Below, in pieces: positions 1 to 11,320 of a DNA stretch of 64,000 nucleotides (the stretch's first letter is position 1; each line of letters opens with the position of its first letter). This stretch comes from Sarcocystis neurona. Lineage: Eukaryota; Apicomplexa; Conoidasida; Eucoccidiorida; Sarcocystidae. The notes under the pieces were generated by a model. That model had not been told where the DNA came from, searched no databases, and saw only the letters and a list, made by a program, of their open reading frames with translations. Location of the stretch: NCBI GenBank assembly GCA_000727475.1, contig KL647289.1:7740629-7804628 (forward strand), given 5' to 3'. The translations under genes were made by a program, and so were the position numbers.

Positions 1-1
1 A

Positions 2-155
2 GCAGAAACAGCACCAGGAGGGTCATCGGGAAGCAGTAGTTGCTGTTGCAGCAACAGAAGCAGCGTAGAAAACTGTTGGCGGCTCCTGCCCTCTATGCGA
101 CAAGCACGAGCCAGTTGCGGAGCTGCGCAGTATCGGAGTTTCATCTTCTGCGCAG
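2..155 (+). CDS. Kelch gene, first visible exon (partial)
   Basis: Reading frame 2 is open and encodes a Ser/Cys-rich linker followed by a Kelch half-blade, CWRLLPSMRQARASCGAA, and FIFCAG. The exon ends in phase 1 at a GCAG|GTACGT donor (intron from 156). Frame 1 over the same bases is also open but contains an early TAG and no Kelch pattern. Confidence 0.65.
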
Positions 156-2035
156 GTACGTACATACTGCTGCTGCTGCTGCTGAGAAATTAACTGACGT
201 AAACGCAGAAGCAGCAGAGACCCACGTGTACAGGCAAAGTTGCCTCCTTGCTTAAATACAATAATAATAACGTACAATTTATATATATATATATATACAT
301 ATGTGTAGATATGTGGCCGCTCAAGCTGCTGCTCTTTCTGCTGGCACGATTCTCCTGATTCTCCTGCTGCCGCTGCTGCTGCAGCTTGCTGCGTGACGGG
401 CCTCTGCGGTCCTGAGTAGGCGTGGTTTTGCTGCTGCCGACGTGGCATCATCGACGATCCCTGATGCACCTTCGACTGTCTGCCTATTTCTGCGGCCTCT
501 CGATGCGCTCGTGGGGGGGTTCACACCTGGCCTTCACTGCCTGCTACTGCTGCTTCTGTTTTCACTGAGGACTGCTTGACGGGTTTTCGTTCTGGGTACT
601 GGTGCTGTATCCCTGGCTGCTGCTACAACCTGTCACGTTGCGTGTGGCGCTCCTGCTGCTGCAGCTACTGCTTTTCTTTGGAGTTGTGCTGCTAGTACGC
701 CACTACTACTGCTCCTCTGCCGCTGCTGCTGCTGCTCCTCTGCCGCCGCTGCTACTGCTCTTCTGCCGCCGCTGCTACTGCTCCTCGGCAGCCGCTGCTA
801 CTGCTCCTCGGTAGCCGCTGCCACTGCTCCTCGGCAGCCGCTCCTGCTGCTCTTGCGCGTCACTTCTGCTTTTCTCGCTGGCGTCATGGCAGGTGATTCC
901 GCTGCTGCTCTCTGCGTATGCACCTCATATAGCTGCCAATGCGGCGTCCTCGTTGAGTGCTCCTGCTGCTTTTCGTCGAGCAGTGGGTGCTTTTAGTAGT
1001 CTTCACAGCGCTGGTCCTGGCGCTGCGGCTGCTGCGGGTCTTTCTCTTCTGCGAGTTGCTGCTATTTTCCCAGCTAACAGAGCTGCTGCAGTTTTCTGGA
1101 GTTCCCCTGCACCTCGTTCTGCTGCTTGCGGGGTACTACCGCCGATCGCGCACAACTGCGACTGCTTGTGCTGCAGATGCGGCTGCTGTTGCTGCAGTTG
1201 CTGTTGCTGAGTCGCTGCTGGTACTGCTGGTGGCTTTTCTGTTGCGGTTGCTGCCGCTGTTGGTGAGGCTGCAATTGCTGTTGCTGTTGCGCCTGCTGCT
1301 GCGGCTGCGCACGTGTGCAGGCGGCACGAACGGAGTGAAGCCGCTTGCGTCCGTCGAAGTTTTCGATACACGAACGGGTATCTGGTCAGATTGTAAGTGA
1401 CTTTTCTCGGACTCCCTCCCTTCCCATTTCTTCCTTCTCGTCTCTCTTTCGTTTCCCCTATCGTCCACCAGTGTCCTCCTATTTCTTCTTCTGATTTCTT
1501 CCGCCGTCTACTTGTTGTCTGTGTCTCAGCTGCTGTCGTCTCCTTATTCACTTCCGCGCAGTCTCCATCCACCACTGCCTCGTCTTTTCCTGCCCTTCAT
1601 CTTCTTCCTTCTCACCCTTTTGCCGTTGTGTGCTAATCTGTCGTCGGGTTCTCTTTCTAGCGGCAGCTCGGGTCCTTTGCCATAAATTCACCGTGCCACT
1701 CCTCCGCTCCGGCGCTCGGTTTCCTCGTGCGTGCTGTGCTTACTTCTCTCGGAGACGCACATCGTCACCGTGTTCTCGTCGCTGCTGCTGCGCAGGATCG
1801 TTTTCTCACTCATGCCCTCCACGTCTCTGTGTTCGCTGCCTCTTGTTGATGGCTGTTTTGCCGTCAGAGAAGACATCGAAGCAAGAATTGTCGTGCAGGC
1901 GACGCCCGCGCAGTGGGCTTGGCTACGCAGTTCGCTCTCTGCAACAGTGTCAGAAAGCGAATTGACTTCTGCGTTCGTGGGGCACGGGTCTACCACGCTG
2001 TCTACAATTCGACGCGCTCATACTCTACGTATGCG

Positions 2036-2067
<32 letters not shown>

Positions 2068-5000
2068 TGTGCTTCCATATTTACAAGAAAGTGTGTGCGT
2101 ACCTACGTACGGATACGTACGTATCCATGCGTTTGCATAAATACACGCATGCGCCCGTGTCCAGAGGCACCGACGCACCCGGGAAGTGTCGCGCAGGGTG
2201 CAGCTTCGATTATTTTTACGCATCTCTAGACACGCAGTGCATGCGGATTGAGCGTCTGGTCAGACAGCCCCAGGACAAGAAAGACGCGTGGCTTACAAGA
2301 CCAGGGCGTGCGTAGCGCGTAGCTGAATTGCTCGGAAGAGGTGCACGCAACCGCGGCTACTCGTGGGCAGCTGAGACGATGCGTTCGGCAACTGAGGCTC
2401 CGCGCGCCGGTGCGGCTGCACCTTTTTGTGATACACGCGGTGGCCGTGACTCGGATAAGCTGCTAGAGCTGTGTCTATACATGCATGCAAGGCTTTCAGC
2501 ACAAATAGTGGATAATGAGTTTGAGCAGCCGTGCATATACGTATCTACGTACGCACAACCGGTACGTGTGTTGGCAGAGAGGTCGTTTGCTTCTCGTTGT
2601 CTCGAGAGACCTGCACAGCAGTAGCACTTCTGCGCTTCCGTGCGAGATGGCTGGCATGCAGGGCAGGTCTCCGCGTGCCTCTTAGTGTTGGGCCAGATGA
2701 GAAAACGTACACACCTACAGCGCTGGATAAGGAGTAGAGAGCGAGAGGAAATATGCGCGGGTTTGTGTTAGTTAATCCGTGGCTCTATTTTTTTGTGGCT
2801 TCGTTGCACCAAGTAGAGCACGGCCAATGATACACTATCCTGCAATTTCTCCTCGATTCGTTCTTTCTGCTGCCGCCTGCCTCTACAGTGCCGGCTCTGA
2901 ACGAACCGCGTGTCAGTCCGCTCTGCCTCGTGTGGCTCTTCCAAGGCGACAACCCGTTTTCGCTGAGGCAGACGCTTTTGCAGCAGCAGCACCGGCTGCG
3001 GCAGCCGGAGGATGAGGATGAGACACAGCAGCAAGAAGGCTGCACACACTATCCAGTCCTGTGCGTGGCGGGGGGACGGCGCAGCGCACTTCATGGCGTG
3101 CTGGCGTCGGTGGAGTTTCTCGATCTGCGTCCGTATCTGCAGCAGCAGCAGGACGTTTTGTGGGGGGCAGAGAAAGACCAGCAGCAGCGCCACGAGTTCG
3201 GCGAAGGCGAAGGAGACGAGACGTCTGCTGCGTGGGTGCTCATGCCTGATGCTGGGGCCAAGCTGCTCTGGCAGTCGGCTGCTGCATTACTGCGTGACCC
3301 TGTAGAGGTGGGTGCCACACGCGCACTGCCGCGTGAATCTGGTGTGTTCTTTTCAGAGGCATTTGGTAACACGTGCTTTCATCGATGGCTCTTTGCACGT
3401 ACACACATTCTTATACGTGGGTGCATAGGGACGCCTATATGGATATACCTGTGTATACATCGGGTAGGATCATCTGCGCGTCGCTCTGTATTTATACGGG
3501 CGTACGTCACTCACGGATGTATGTACATATATCCACTTGCGCAGCTGCAGTCCACTCTATACGGCCGCTGATATGGAGAGCCACACACGTATATGTGTAT
3601 ATTAAAATATGTGTACATGTGTATATGGAGTCCTATGTATATTTATGACAGGTAGCGTACAGCAGCACATAAGTTCGCTCTTCCCCGCACATGGCTTTGA
3701 TCATTTCTGTGGACGCCTACACTGGCTGTTCACGCATGCGCTCGGTTGCAGTTTTGCATTTACGTGTGGCCGACGCATGCCTTCACGTTTATATATCTGC
3801 AGAGGAGGAACACATAGATTTGCAGTTGTTGGGGTGATGAGGGCGTAGCGAATCTCCTGCCGTTGCTGCGGGTGCTGCTTCCGTACATGCGTGCTGCTGC
3901 GCCTGGCGCACGCCTCGCTCTGCTGCTGCTGGTCTTCCGCGGGTGCAGCGCAAGTTGATGGAGCCAACGGTCTGTCCGTCGCTGGAGACGCTGGCGTCAG
4001 TTGCTGCCGGAGCGGGAACACCTGCAACAGCAGGAGCGCGCCGGGCGCCAGGCTTCTCTTCCGATGCACTGCTGCTCCCCACGCTACCAAGACTCAACAG
4101 CAGCAACAACTGCGGCAGCTCTGGTACCACCAGCAGCAGCCACCGACATCCCCTTGCGCAGCCAGGGAGTAAGCGACGCCGCAGCAGGAGCTGCATGACG
4201 CTCTGCCTCACACAGGATCACACACACACACACACGCAGGCATGATCTCTCTGCCTCTTTATACGTAGATGTATATATACGTGTACGCATGTGTTGTCCC
4301 TCTCCGCCCGTTGATGCTGTATTACTATTTGATGTTCCTCCTCTTGTTGCTGCTCCGCCTGCTGCTACTTGTGGGGCTTCTGCGGCTGTGCGTAAAGGCG
4401 TCGTCCTGTTCATGTGCTGTCGCTACGGCGGGGGCTGACTTCTCTGGCATTGCACCCTGCCGCTGCTTCTTGCGGCAGGAGCCCGTTCTGCTCCTGGGGC
4501 CGTCGGGGTTTCTGCAATTGCCGCCACTCCTGCTTTCGTTAGCCCACTGTCGGGTGCCGCGGGTACTCTCCATACGCAATCAATGCTTCGTTTTCAGCTC
4601 CGCGGTTCCTTCCAGCGTCATCTGCCTTGCTCGTGTCCTGCGTCCCTTTGAGATGACGCCAAGTGCTGCTGCTTCTGGTTCCTGCTGATCCGGTGTCTTG
4701 CATCTGGAGTCGCTTCGGTGGTGCATGCAGGTAGGGCGAAGGGCAGCTGCGGTTGCTGCTGTAAGTTGTTTTTTACGTGTTCCTCACGAGTAGCGGATGC
4801 GGCAGCCGCTGGTGGAGGAACATTCATTGCAGTCGCTGCAGGAGTTTTCTTTCGTTTTTGTGCAGTTCGGCGGACTCTTCCCCATACTATAGTAGGAGTG
4901 GGGACGAACAGCAGCAGCAGCACCTGTGGAGCTGCAGCAGCTGCTGGTGCAACCCAGCAGGGCAACGCAACCATGTCTACGCGCAGAGTGAGTTTCACTA

Positions 5001-8000
5001 CGGCCGCCTCCGCAGCAGGGCAGCCTCCGTACAGCCGAAGCCAGAGCAGCAACGACTCTTCTGTGAGTCGAGCCGCTGCTGTGTCTGCAGCAGACCTCCC
5101 AATGCGGCGGTCCTTAACCTCGCAGGCAGCAGCAGTTGCCCGACGACCAGCGGGGGCCGACAAGCCCACGAGTGCAGAAGGAACGGGCTCGACAGCAGCG
5201 GCGACCCCCACGCGAGCAGCAGTAGGGGCATCAAGCGCTGCAGCACGAGCATCGACGGACTCAACAGCCGCATGCGGAGCAGCAGTGGCTGCTTCAGCAG
5301 AAGGCGTACCAACCTCAGCAACAACAAAACCGCGGGCGGCGCGAGGCGAGGCGTCAGCAGCAACAGCTGGAGCTCCAGCACCCGCAGCAGGAGCAGCAGC
5401 AAAACTCAGAGGGACAGCAGCTGCAGGGGGAGCGCCAGCAGCAGATAGAGGGCAACAACCGTGTGAGGTGAGCAGCGGAAGAGATTCTAGTAGTACCAGG
5501 GTGCACGAGCAGCCGCAAGGCAGCCGCAGGAAAGGTGGAGAATTGCCGTCGAGGATACCAAGAATGGGAACACTGCTGCCGACTGCTGGCTGCTTTTCAG
5601 CAGAGCGCATGGCGGTCATGTTGCGCTGTCTCTACTCACACTTGTACAGCGTGCAGACGTCGTATAGATGCGGGTGGATGCAAACCAATAGTCAGATCTT
5701 AGGCACGTGTGCGCGGGTAAATATATATACGTGTATGCGTACGCGGCATGTAGCACAGCTACGTTTGCATATCTGTATATGTGTACGTATATATACACCC
5801 CACACGGTTGTATGGGAGGTAGTTTTGGTGGAAGCGGATCTTCAGCTTTGTATGTGTGAGTGACAGCTCGGGGCCTGCGCCTTCCCTACTGCACGCAGCT
5901 GTTGTGGACGTCTGACGTGCGCCTGTTGCCATGTTTCTCCCGAGACATGTAACGCGGTCTCTTCGAGGTGTACGTACACCTGAATTTTCCGTGTACGAGG
6001 AAATCTGTGAATTCAATCAAAGCTGGGTTACAAGTCTGCTGGTAATATACTACATAAACGCACATACACATATATATATATATATATTTTGTGCGCGTGT
6101 GTACGCAGTATGTGTCGGCCGCTGCTATTTTTCCGTCTCTGCCTCTGTCCGTCTGCTGGTGCTGCGGCTCCTGTCCAATGTCAGTGTGTCTCGCCCGTGG
6201 CTGCTGTTGTCGATGAAGGCCTCGCAGCCCCTGCTACGTTTTTAAAGCCGCTATGTCTCAAGTGTTGCTGTTGCTGCCACCGTATCTTCTGTTCAGGATC
6301 TGCACCGCCCCCCCGCTGCTACTCGTGCGATTGCTGCGGGGCCAGTTGCTACCGCTGCATGCCCGCTCCTCCTTTGATCTTTGGTGCGTCATGTTTCCCG
6401 TCGGTGCAGCGCTTGCTCCTAGTGTACTTTTGCACTTGGATTGTCACTGGTCACCCTAGTACCGCAGCTGCTGCTGTGGCTGCCCCTGTGGGCTGCTGTC
6501 TGTCAGGCGGTGCAGCAGCAGCGGGCACCGGTTCGAGGGGATTCGGGCGTAGCAGCGGCAGCGGCGACAGAAGCCGAAAATGAAAAGGAGCAGGCGGACG
6601 ATGTGGACAGCAACAGCAGCTGCGTGCGGCAACAACAGCAGCAGCTAAGCAGGGTACACAACCGCTGCAGCAGCCCCGCCCTCGGTGCTCACTTCTCGCG
6701 CAGCAGCAGCAGCAACAGCAAAGGAGGTCACACGCAGCCCCTGGGCTCAGAGCAGAGCAGTCGGACTTCTAGAGTACGCCACAAGTCCACACGATCGTTC
6801 ATTCACTCTTACCGTATCCGTAACGAATATTTCATACGCACGCACATACGTGCACAAAAACAGGTCGACGCGTAATTCTTCGTATGCGCACATGCGTGCG
6901 CACAGTTAGCCCACTGCAGGAGTTCGCGTCTCTACAGAGCGTGGCCACAACGCTGACGTTCTCTTGCTTTAGGTGACTACAGATGAGCGTGGCCAAAAAG
7001 CCGACATAATCTTGCTTTAAGTGACTAGACATAAGCGCGGCCCACATACTCTTGTCTTAGAGGACTAGACGTGCACTACGAGCATCTGTAGGTGTCTATG
7101 GACTCGTCTACCTGTCTGCGTGTATCCTCCCGCCTAATGGGTGCACATGTGTGTATATATGTAGAGAGAGAGAGAGAGGAGGGAAAGGAAACCACTCTGG
7201 CTACGTAGAAATAGGTATATATATGTATATATATACATATATATATATACACGCATATGTGTCAATTGATATAAGTACATATGTATGTATATATATATAT
7301 GTATATACAGAGATGCTGGGGCGTGATTATGTGTACGCATATGTGAGGATGCTCGCTAAATTTTGGGAAATGCTGTTTTCTTTCTGGTCACACAGTCGTT
7401 TGAATACCCTGCCACGACGTGTCCCTCTGCAGCTACGTCGGACGTTTGCTGTGTCTCACTTTCTCTGTCTCTCTCTCTGCTTGCTGTGCACACATATATG
7501 TGTGTATATGTATATATGTACACATATATGTGTATATATATATATGTACGCGTCTGCATACGTAGTGATGTGTCTAAGCGTATGCCACACTAAAATGGGT
7601 CAATGTCTACGGATGTGTAGCTTACAGCTCTGCACTTACACACGCGTGTAGTCATGTGTGCCTCTCTCCAAATATATCTATCTATCTATCTATATATATA
7701 TATATTTATATATATTTGAATGTCTGCATGAATGCGTATATGACTCACTGTGAAGCGATAGGCGCTTCTATGCTTGCGTGGACACGTGCGTTTTCTCGCA
7801 GACGGGGCGCTAAAATTCTTCTTCTCTTTGCCTGTCTTGACCACAGCCACACGTGTCTCACACACAGCGACACTTGTGTGGAACACATGTTGCAGAAATG
7901 GCTTTGTGTCTTCCCGAGCTCCATTGTGCGCACTGCCTTTCCCGAAGTGAGTGTCTTCATCTTCTCTCTTCTTCACCCTTTTCTTTTCTTCTTTCGTTCC

Positions 8001-8407
8001 CTTCTTTCCACCGTCTCTCGCTCTGTGTATACGTGTGTATGTATCTGTGTGTGCGCATCCATCATACGTGGGTACTTGTGCGCAAGAGTGACGTGTAAGA
8101 ACGGTCAACGCATGCGTATGTGCAGAGATATCTGCAGGAATTTCTCCTATATGTGTGTGTCATGTACGGACATATACGTGCCCGCGATACGAGAGTGCTG
8201 AAGTTTTTTTTGTGTCTGCAGGTGCAGATGCTGCGGCAGAAGCTGGAGGCGCAGCAGGTGAAGCGTTTGGCAGAGCGATCAGCAGCAAATCGTCGACGTG
8301 CTGCAGCTGCGGCAAACGGCGTGAGTCAGAGCAGAGGCTACAGCTTGGGAGAAGACACTGATGCAGAAGAGCAGCTACACGACCCTCTCGGATGGCTCGC
8401 CAGCTAG
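2..8407 (+). CDS. Kelch-repeat protein with C-terminal coiled coil, 5' end outside the window
   Basis: The gene enters from the left edge. Supported exons are 2-155, 1321-1392, 2889-3307, 6507-6653 and 8222-8407, with a possible extra exon near 4958-5467. Splicing the first three in phase restores classic Kelch blades: a W..LPSM..AR...GA core, then FIFCAGGTNG, LASVEVFD and GIWSDLPALNEPR, then YPVLCVAGG and LASVEFLDL. Each blade has the expected Gly-Gly, [ST]VE.[FL]D and W..LP marks. After the propeller come an acidic Gln-rich stretch and a basic helix (QMLRQKLEAQQVKRLAERSA) typical of a coiled coil, ending in TAG at 8405-8407. Kelch propellers bind protein partners and often serve in scaffolds or ubiquitin-ligase adaptors; which applies here cannot be told. 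More blades and the start must lie upstream of base 1. The 6507-6653 exon is supported by phase and splice sites only. Confidence 0.7.
156..1320 (+). other. Kelch intron with CTG arrays
   Basis: This phase-1 intron has a GTACGT donor and a GTGTGCAG acceptor. It contains a CTG run near 165-183, a TA run near 279-296, and degenerate CTG/GCTGCT arrays from about 355 to 1310. The arrays keep several frames open on both strands and produce long Leu-, Ala- and Gln-rich ORFs that are not supported as genes. Confidence 0.6.
746..840. repeat. 23-bp tandem repeat, about 4 copies
   Basis: Units beginning CCGCTGCTACTGCTCCTCGG start at 746, 769, 792 and 815, with small changes between copies. The repeat lies inside the first Kelch intron. 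Confidence 0.8.
1321..1392 (+). CDS. Kelch gene, 72-nt mini-exon
   Basis: The acceptor GTGTGCAG|GC opens the exon and the donor GATT|GTAAGT closes it; both borders are phase 1. It encodes GTNGVKPLASVEVFDTRTG plus IWSD, the central part of a Kelch blade. It joins exactly to the preceding exon (G|GC gives Gly) and to the next (T|TG gives Leu, producing SDLPALNEPR). Confidence 0.7.
1393..2888 (+). other. Kelch intron, mixed unique and microsatellite DNA
   Basis: The donor GTAAGT and acceptor CTCTACAG bound this phase-1 intron. It is pyrimidine-rich to about 1830 and has a TA run at about 2036-2056. No exon is needed inside it because the flanking exons join in phase. A TGCATGCA octamer lies at 2482-2489. 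Confidence 0.6.
2889..3307 (+). CDS. Kelch gene, third visible exon
   Basis: A long pyrimidine tract ends in CTCTACAG|TG, giving phase 1. The exon encodes LPALNEPRVSPLCLV, a Gln/Glu-rich loop, the Kelch marks YPVLCVAGG and LASVEFLDLR, another Gln/Glu-rich loop, and AAWVLMPDAGAKLLWQ. It ends in phase 0 at GTAGAG|GTGGGT. Low-complexity insertions sit in blade loops, as is usual in this genome. Confidence 0.7.
4618..5619 (-). other. long ATG-started minus-strand ORF over a CAG array, probably not a gene
   Basis: The frame opens with ATG at 5619 and codes 333 residues. It is Ala-rich in the middle but has some less repetitive stretches, such as SVPILGILDGNSPPFLRLPC and LTEESLLLWLRLYGGC. It lies opposite the possible Kelch exon. 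The triplet array keeps several frames open here, so the ORF may be a by-product. No family was recognised. Confidence 0.2.
4958..5467 (+). CDS. possible Ala/Ser-rich exon of the Kelch gene
   Basis: An open plus-strand frame with phase-0 borders runs from ACCCAG|CAG to TGTGAG|GTGAGC, a strong donor. It encodes an Ala/Ser/Thr-rich, domain-free stretch that includes STRRVSF and PYSRSQSSNDSS. Its phases fit between exons 2889-3307 and 6507-6653. A competing minus-strand ORF overlaps it, and the acceptor is not unique, so this exon is tentative. Confidence 0.3.
6507..6653 (+). CDS. Kelch gene, acidic/Gln-rich exon
   Basis: A pyrimidine-rich acceptor (GTCTGTCAG|GCG) and a donor at AGCAGG|GTACAC give an exon of exactly 49 codons with phase 0 at both ends. 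It encodes a hydrophilic linker with TEAENEKEQADDVDSN and a Gln run. It leads straight into the coiled-coil terminal exon at 8222. Confidence 0.5.
6654..8221 (+). other. last Kelch intron
   Basis: The donor is AGCAGG|GTACAC and the acceptor is the T-rich TTTGTGTCTGCAG. It carries a 48-bp minisatellite at 6937-7072, dense TA/TG microsatellites at 7145-7310 and 7490-7560, and a TCTA/TA tract at 7676-7712. No further exon is supported. Confidence 0.5.
6937..7072. repeat. 48-bp minisatellite, about 2.8 diverged copies
   Basis: Copies start at 6937 (GAGCGTGGCC), 6985 (GAGCGTGGCC) and 7033 (AAGCGCGGCC). Each carries CTTGCTTTA-like and GTGACTA-like blocks at matching places, and the third copy is shorter. 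The minus strand reads a repeated peptide of the form SHLKQ through it, but no gene is supported. Confidence 0.75.
8222..8407 (+). CDS. Kelch gene, terminal coiled-coil exon
   Basis: A T-run acceptor (TTTTTTTTGTGTCTGCAG|GTG) opens the exon in phase 0. It encodes VQMLRQKLEAQQVKRLAERS, then NRRRA and an Ala run, then GYSLGEDTDAEEQLHDPLGW, and ends at TAG 8405-8407. The heptad-like spacing of Leu and Ala suggests a coiled coil after the propeller. Confidence 0.65.
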   Translation: MQMLRQKLEAQQVKRLAERSAANRRRAAAAANGVSQSRGYSLGEDTDAEEQLHDPLGWLAS

Positions 8408-11320
8408 CCGTGTAACGGAGCCCGAGCTTTGCCTACTGCCTGTACCCACCAGAGGCGACGCTACGTCGTAGAAGCCGTTAGCTGCTTCTCGCGGGTGGCT
8501 AGGATGCGAGCAGAAACCGCGCACTGGCTGCGTCTTAGACGAACAGCGTTTGTCTTTCAAATACAACGACCAGCTCGGTGAGCGGCCAGCGTTGTCCCGA
8601 GTGGGTCCCTGGCTAGCTGGGTGTGTGCAAGTGGGACAAGTACCCGTCACTGCAGGCGTACTGAACGGATGACGGCGCAGTGTGTGCGCATGCAGAAGGA
8701 GCACCTAGATAGCCACGCAGTAATCAGTATAGACTGTACGAGCCTTGAGGTTTTCGGCTGTGGATTCAAACGACCTGCGGTGTAGTGTAGTACGCTGCAC
8801 TCGCACTATATGCCTGTGCCTACCCATCCAGGCGGGGTGTAGAGATGCTCTCGCGAGTGGCTAGCGAGCTACCAGAGACACCGGACACACGGCTGGGTGA
8901 ACGGTTAGACGCAGGCTATTCGTACAGAGGCACAAGGAGGCCTTGGGAGGAAGGAGGCTAATCGTGCGAAATAAGTACATGTTTTTTCGTTTATGCTGTC
9001 GGCCGGCTAGCCGCACTGATGACAGCAGCCGTCGACGAGAAGGCTGCTTTTGCTGTCGGTTTCCTACACAAGAAGAGGCAAAAAAGGAGTAGACTTGAGC
9101 CGGCTGGAATCCAGACGGGTGCTGCAGGAGCACTGGCAACACAGCAGTCAGGCTGCTACACACGACAGGCAGCGCCTTTTCGAACGTACTTCAGCTCCTA
9201 CTTCAGTACACACGAAAAACTGCGGGCAGAGCTCCTTGGATCACCGTAATCTGTTTGCGGATACGCGTGTATATTCCGCGTACGAAGACCTACTCAAGAA
9301 TGTTCACATTCCTACATACCGCCGGGGGTACCTTTGTAGACGTCTGGAAATACATAAAGATTCAGCCGTTACCAGGCAGAGTAGTTTCGGTCTGTGAGGC
9401 GTGGCAGCGAGCCACGCCCTTGAGCGAACCCTTTCTATACCTGACAAAGTTCCTCAGGTTCAATCGCGCAAGTACGGCGCAGGGGACCGCCAGACTATAT
9501 CAGCTGTATATACATACTGTATACTTATAAATGCATATATATACATTCGGATGTCTACGTGTGCGGTGTCTGTTCCTATCTATCTAGGTATCTCTCTCGA
9601 GAGGTATCTGAAGCTACTCGTGTCACGGACGTGTCGATGTCACACTCTCCAGGGTGACACCCAGCAACTTATAAGAGAGCAACAATACGGCGTAATAGAC
9701 GTGTTAGGGACTGTAGTGGGGTTGATGAGGTTTAAATCACGAGCTGCTGCTGGTTACGCGGGGATGTGGACGTGTGTACTTTAAGTAGTGAGCCCACACG
9801 CCTTTTTGTATAGATCGTATACCTTATATATGTGGAAACGTATCTAGTGTATACGCGTTTGCCGCGCAGAGCGTTGAGTGAAGAAGCGTGGAGAACATCT
9901 GCACAGAAATCCAGGCAGCTACGTACCAATCCATCTGGCTAGCTAGCGAGTAGTCTTGAGCGTTCCGTAGAAGGTGAAGCACCGCCGCTCCAAGGTCGTC
10001 TCCGTAACACACTCCTACTCGGATAGTGGCGGCAAGGTTGCTTCTAGTGTAGTGCGTGAGTTGATGTACGGAGAAACCTTTTTATTTGAAGAAATCCCCG
10101 AGTGCGGCCAGGGGGGCGCATTACTACGAGGACACGTTCAGACAAATGGTACACGTGTCCCACAGATATATATATATGTTTTTATGCATATACATACATA
10201 CGTACACACGCAGACTTCTACGAATATTTGTCACCGCGCGAGTAGATGTGGATGTGCACGAAGGTTGCGGTTCTAAAGGGTGTGCGCGTGCTAACGTGAC
10301 TGCTTAAGTACGCGCTTCAGTCCTATATGTGGTTCATGTGTGGATTTAGTGAATGTAGGTGTATGCGTGCACATAGCGTTTAAGATATACACCGTATTAA
10401 GCTAGAGCTATCTTGCATTAACGTAGCTTGGCGCCCCTGCAGGAACTACCTGCGTTGGATATGCTCAATATCACCACCCAGAGGAAAGCGTGCAGCTTCT
10501 GACGGCGCACCGTCTACGCACGTATGTGTACACCCTTGTGCGTGTGTAAATGTATGTATTACAGACTCGTGTGTGCGTTCACGGCAGCGGATAGAGAAGT
10601 GTCTCCGTGAGCAGGTTTATCATGAAATTGCAACTTTGCAGGAGTTCTTGTGGAAAAGCAATGTTTGGTGGAACATCCGATATGCATGCCTGGATGCGTG
10701 TCGTGTGGGAGGGCAGCACTACCATTCTAAGTTGAAATTGCTTCGAAAGCAACCCGCTACCACTGGAGTGTTCAAATTTCCCATAGAAAGCAGGCGCGCT
10801 TGTGCATTAGCCCGCGTAAGGGCATGTTCTGGCGCTTCCGATTGCGTACCATGACGGCGGCCACGTTTGTACACGTTCACATACATGGTCATAATTATTT
10901 GTCTACCGGTAGACAGATGCACGCATATATCTATCTACCTATCTATCTATCTATATATATATATATATATATGTGCATCTGCCTACATACGTATATGTAT
11001 ACAGTTGCGTCCATATCGCATACATATGTCAAAGCTATAATAGTACGTGTAGGTGTACACACTCCTATACTTGTGATCCTGCGTGAGATGTGCGGCGACG
11101 CTCAAGCTTCTTATTTCATTATCATGTGCTTCTTTTCACTTGATGACGGACGAGTGCACGCTCCTCATCCTCATACAATATAATCGCTGGAGATATCCCT
11201 GTCTCTGTCCCCGCGCCTACAGCGCATGCTGCAATACCTGTATGCAAATGCATGGGGACACCTGCGTATTCTATTACATTACATATATACATGTAGAGAG
11301 AGAGAGAGACGTACCAAAAC
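8408..11320. other. intergenic stretch, no gene supported
   Basis: This lies downstream of the Kelch stop and before the 3' end of the Gemin5-like gene. It is largely non-triplet DNA with TG/TA-rich tracts at 9520-9560, 10160-10215 and 10920-11010. Short ORFs are present, such as an ATG frame of 76 codons at 9019-9249, but none has a recognisable domain or splice support. The Kelch 3' UTR must start here. Confidence 0.5.
10928..10972. repeat. TCTA/TA microsatellite
   Basis: Repeated CTAT units grade into an uninterrupted TA run. Confidence 0.8.

Larger units (their letters stand above)
3308..6506 (+). other. Kelch intron region, may hide one exon
   Basis: At about 3.2 kb this is longer than the other Kelch introns unless the possible exon 4958-5467 is used. 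It contains TA/TG-rich DNA at 3370-3650, CAG/CTG arrays at 3890-4180 and 4330-4420, a CA run near 4219-4237, a TGCATGCA octamer at 4722-4729, and a TA run at about 6068-6088. An overlapping minus-strand ORF at 4618-5619 is listed separately. Confidence 0.5.

Noticed and set aside
602..1400. Leu/Ala-rich plus-strand ORFs before the Kelch mini-exon
   Set aside because: They are CTG-array translations. The mini-exon joins directly to 2-155 across this interval in phase.
1661..2030. Possible Kelch exon after TTCTCTTTCTAG
   Set aside because: The acceptor is good, but no frame after it gives Kelch marks, and the flanking exons join in phase without it.
9019..9249. ATG-started 76-codon ORF downstream of the Kelch gene
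   Set aside because: It is short, has no domain or clear translation context, and falls where the Kelch 3' flank is expected.
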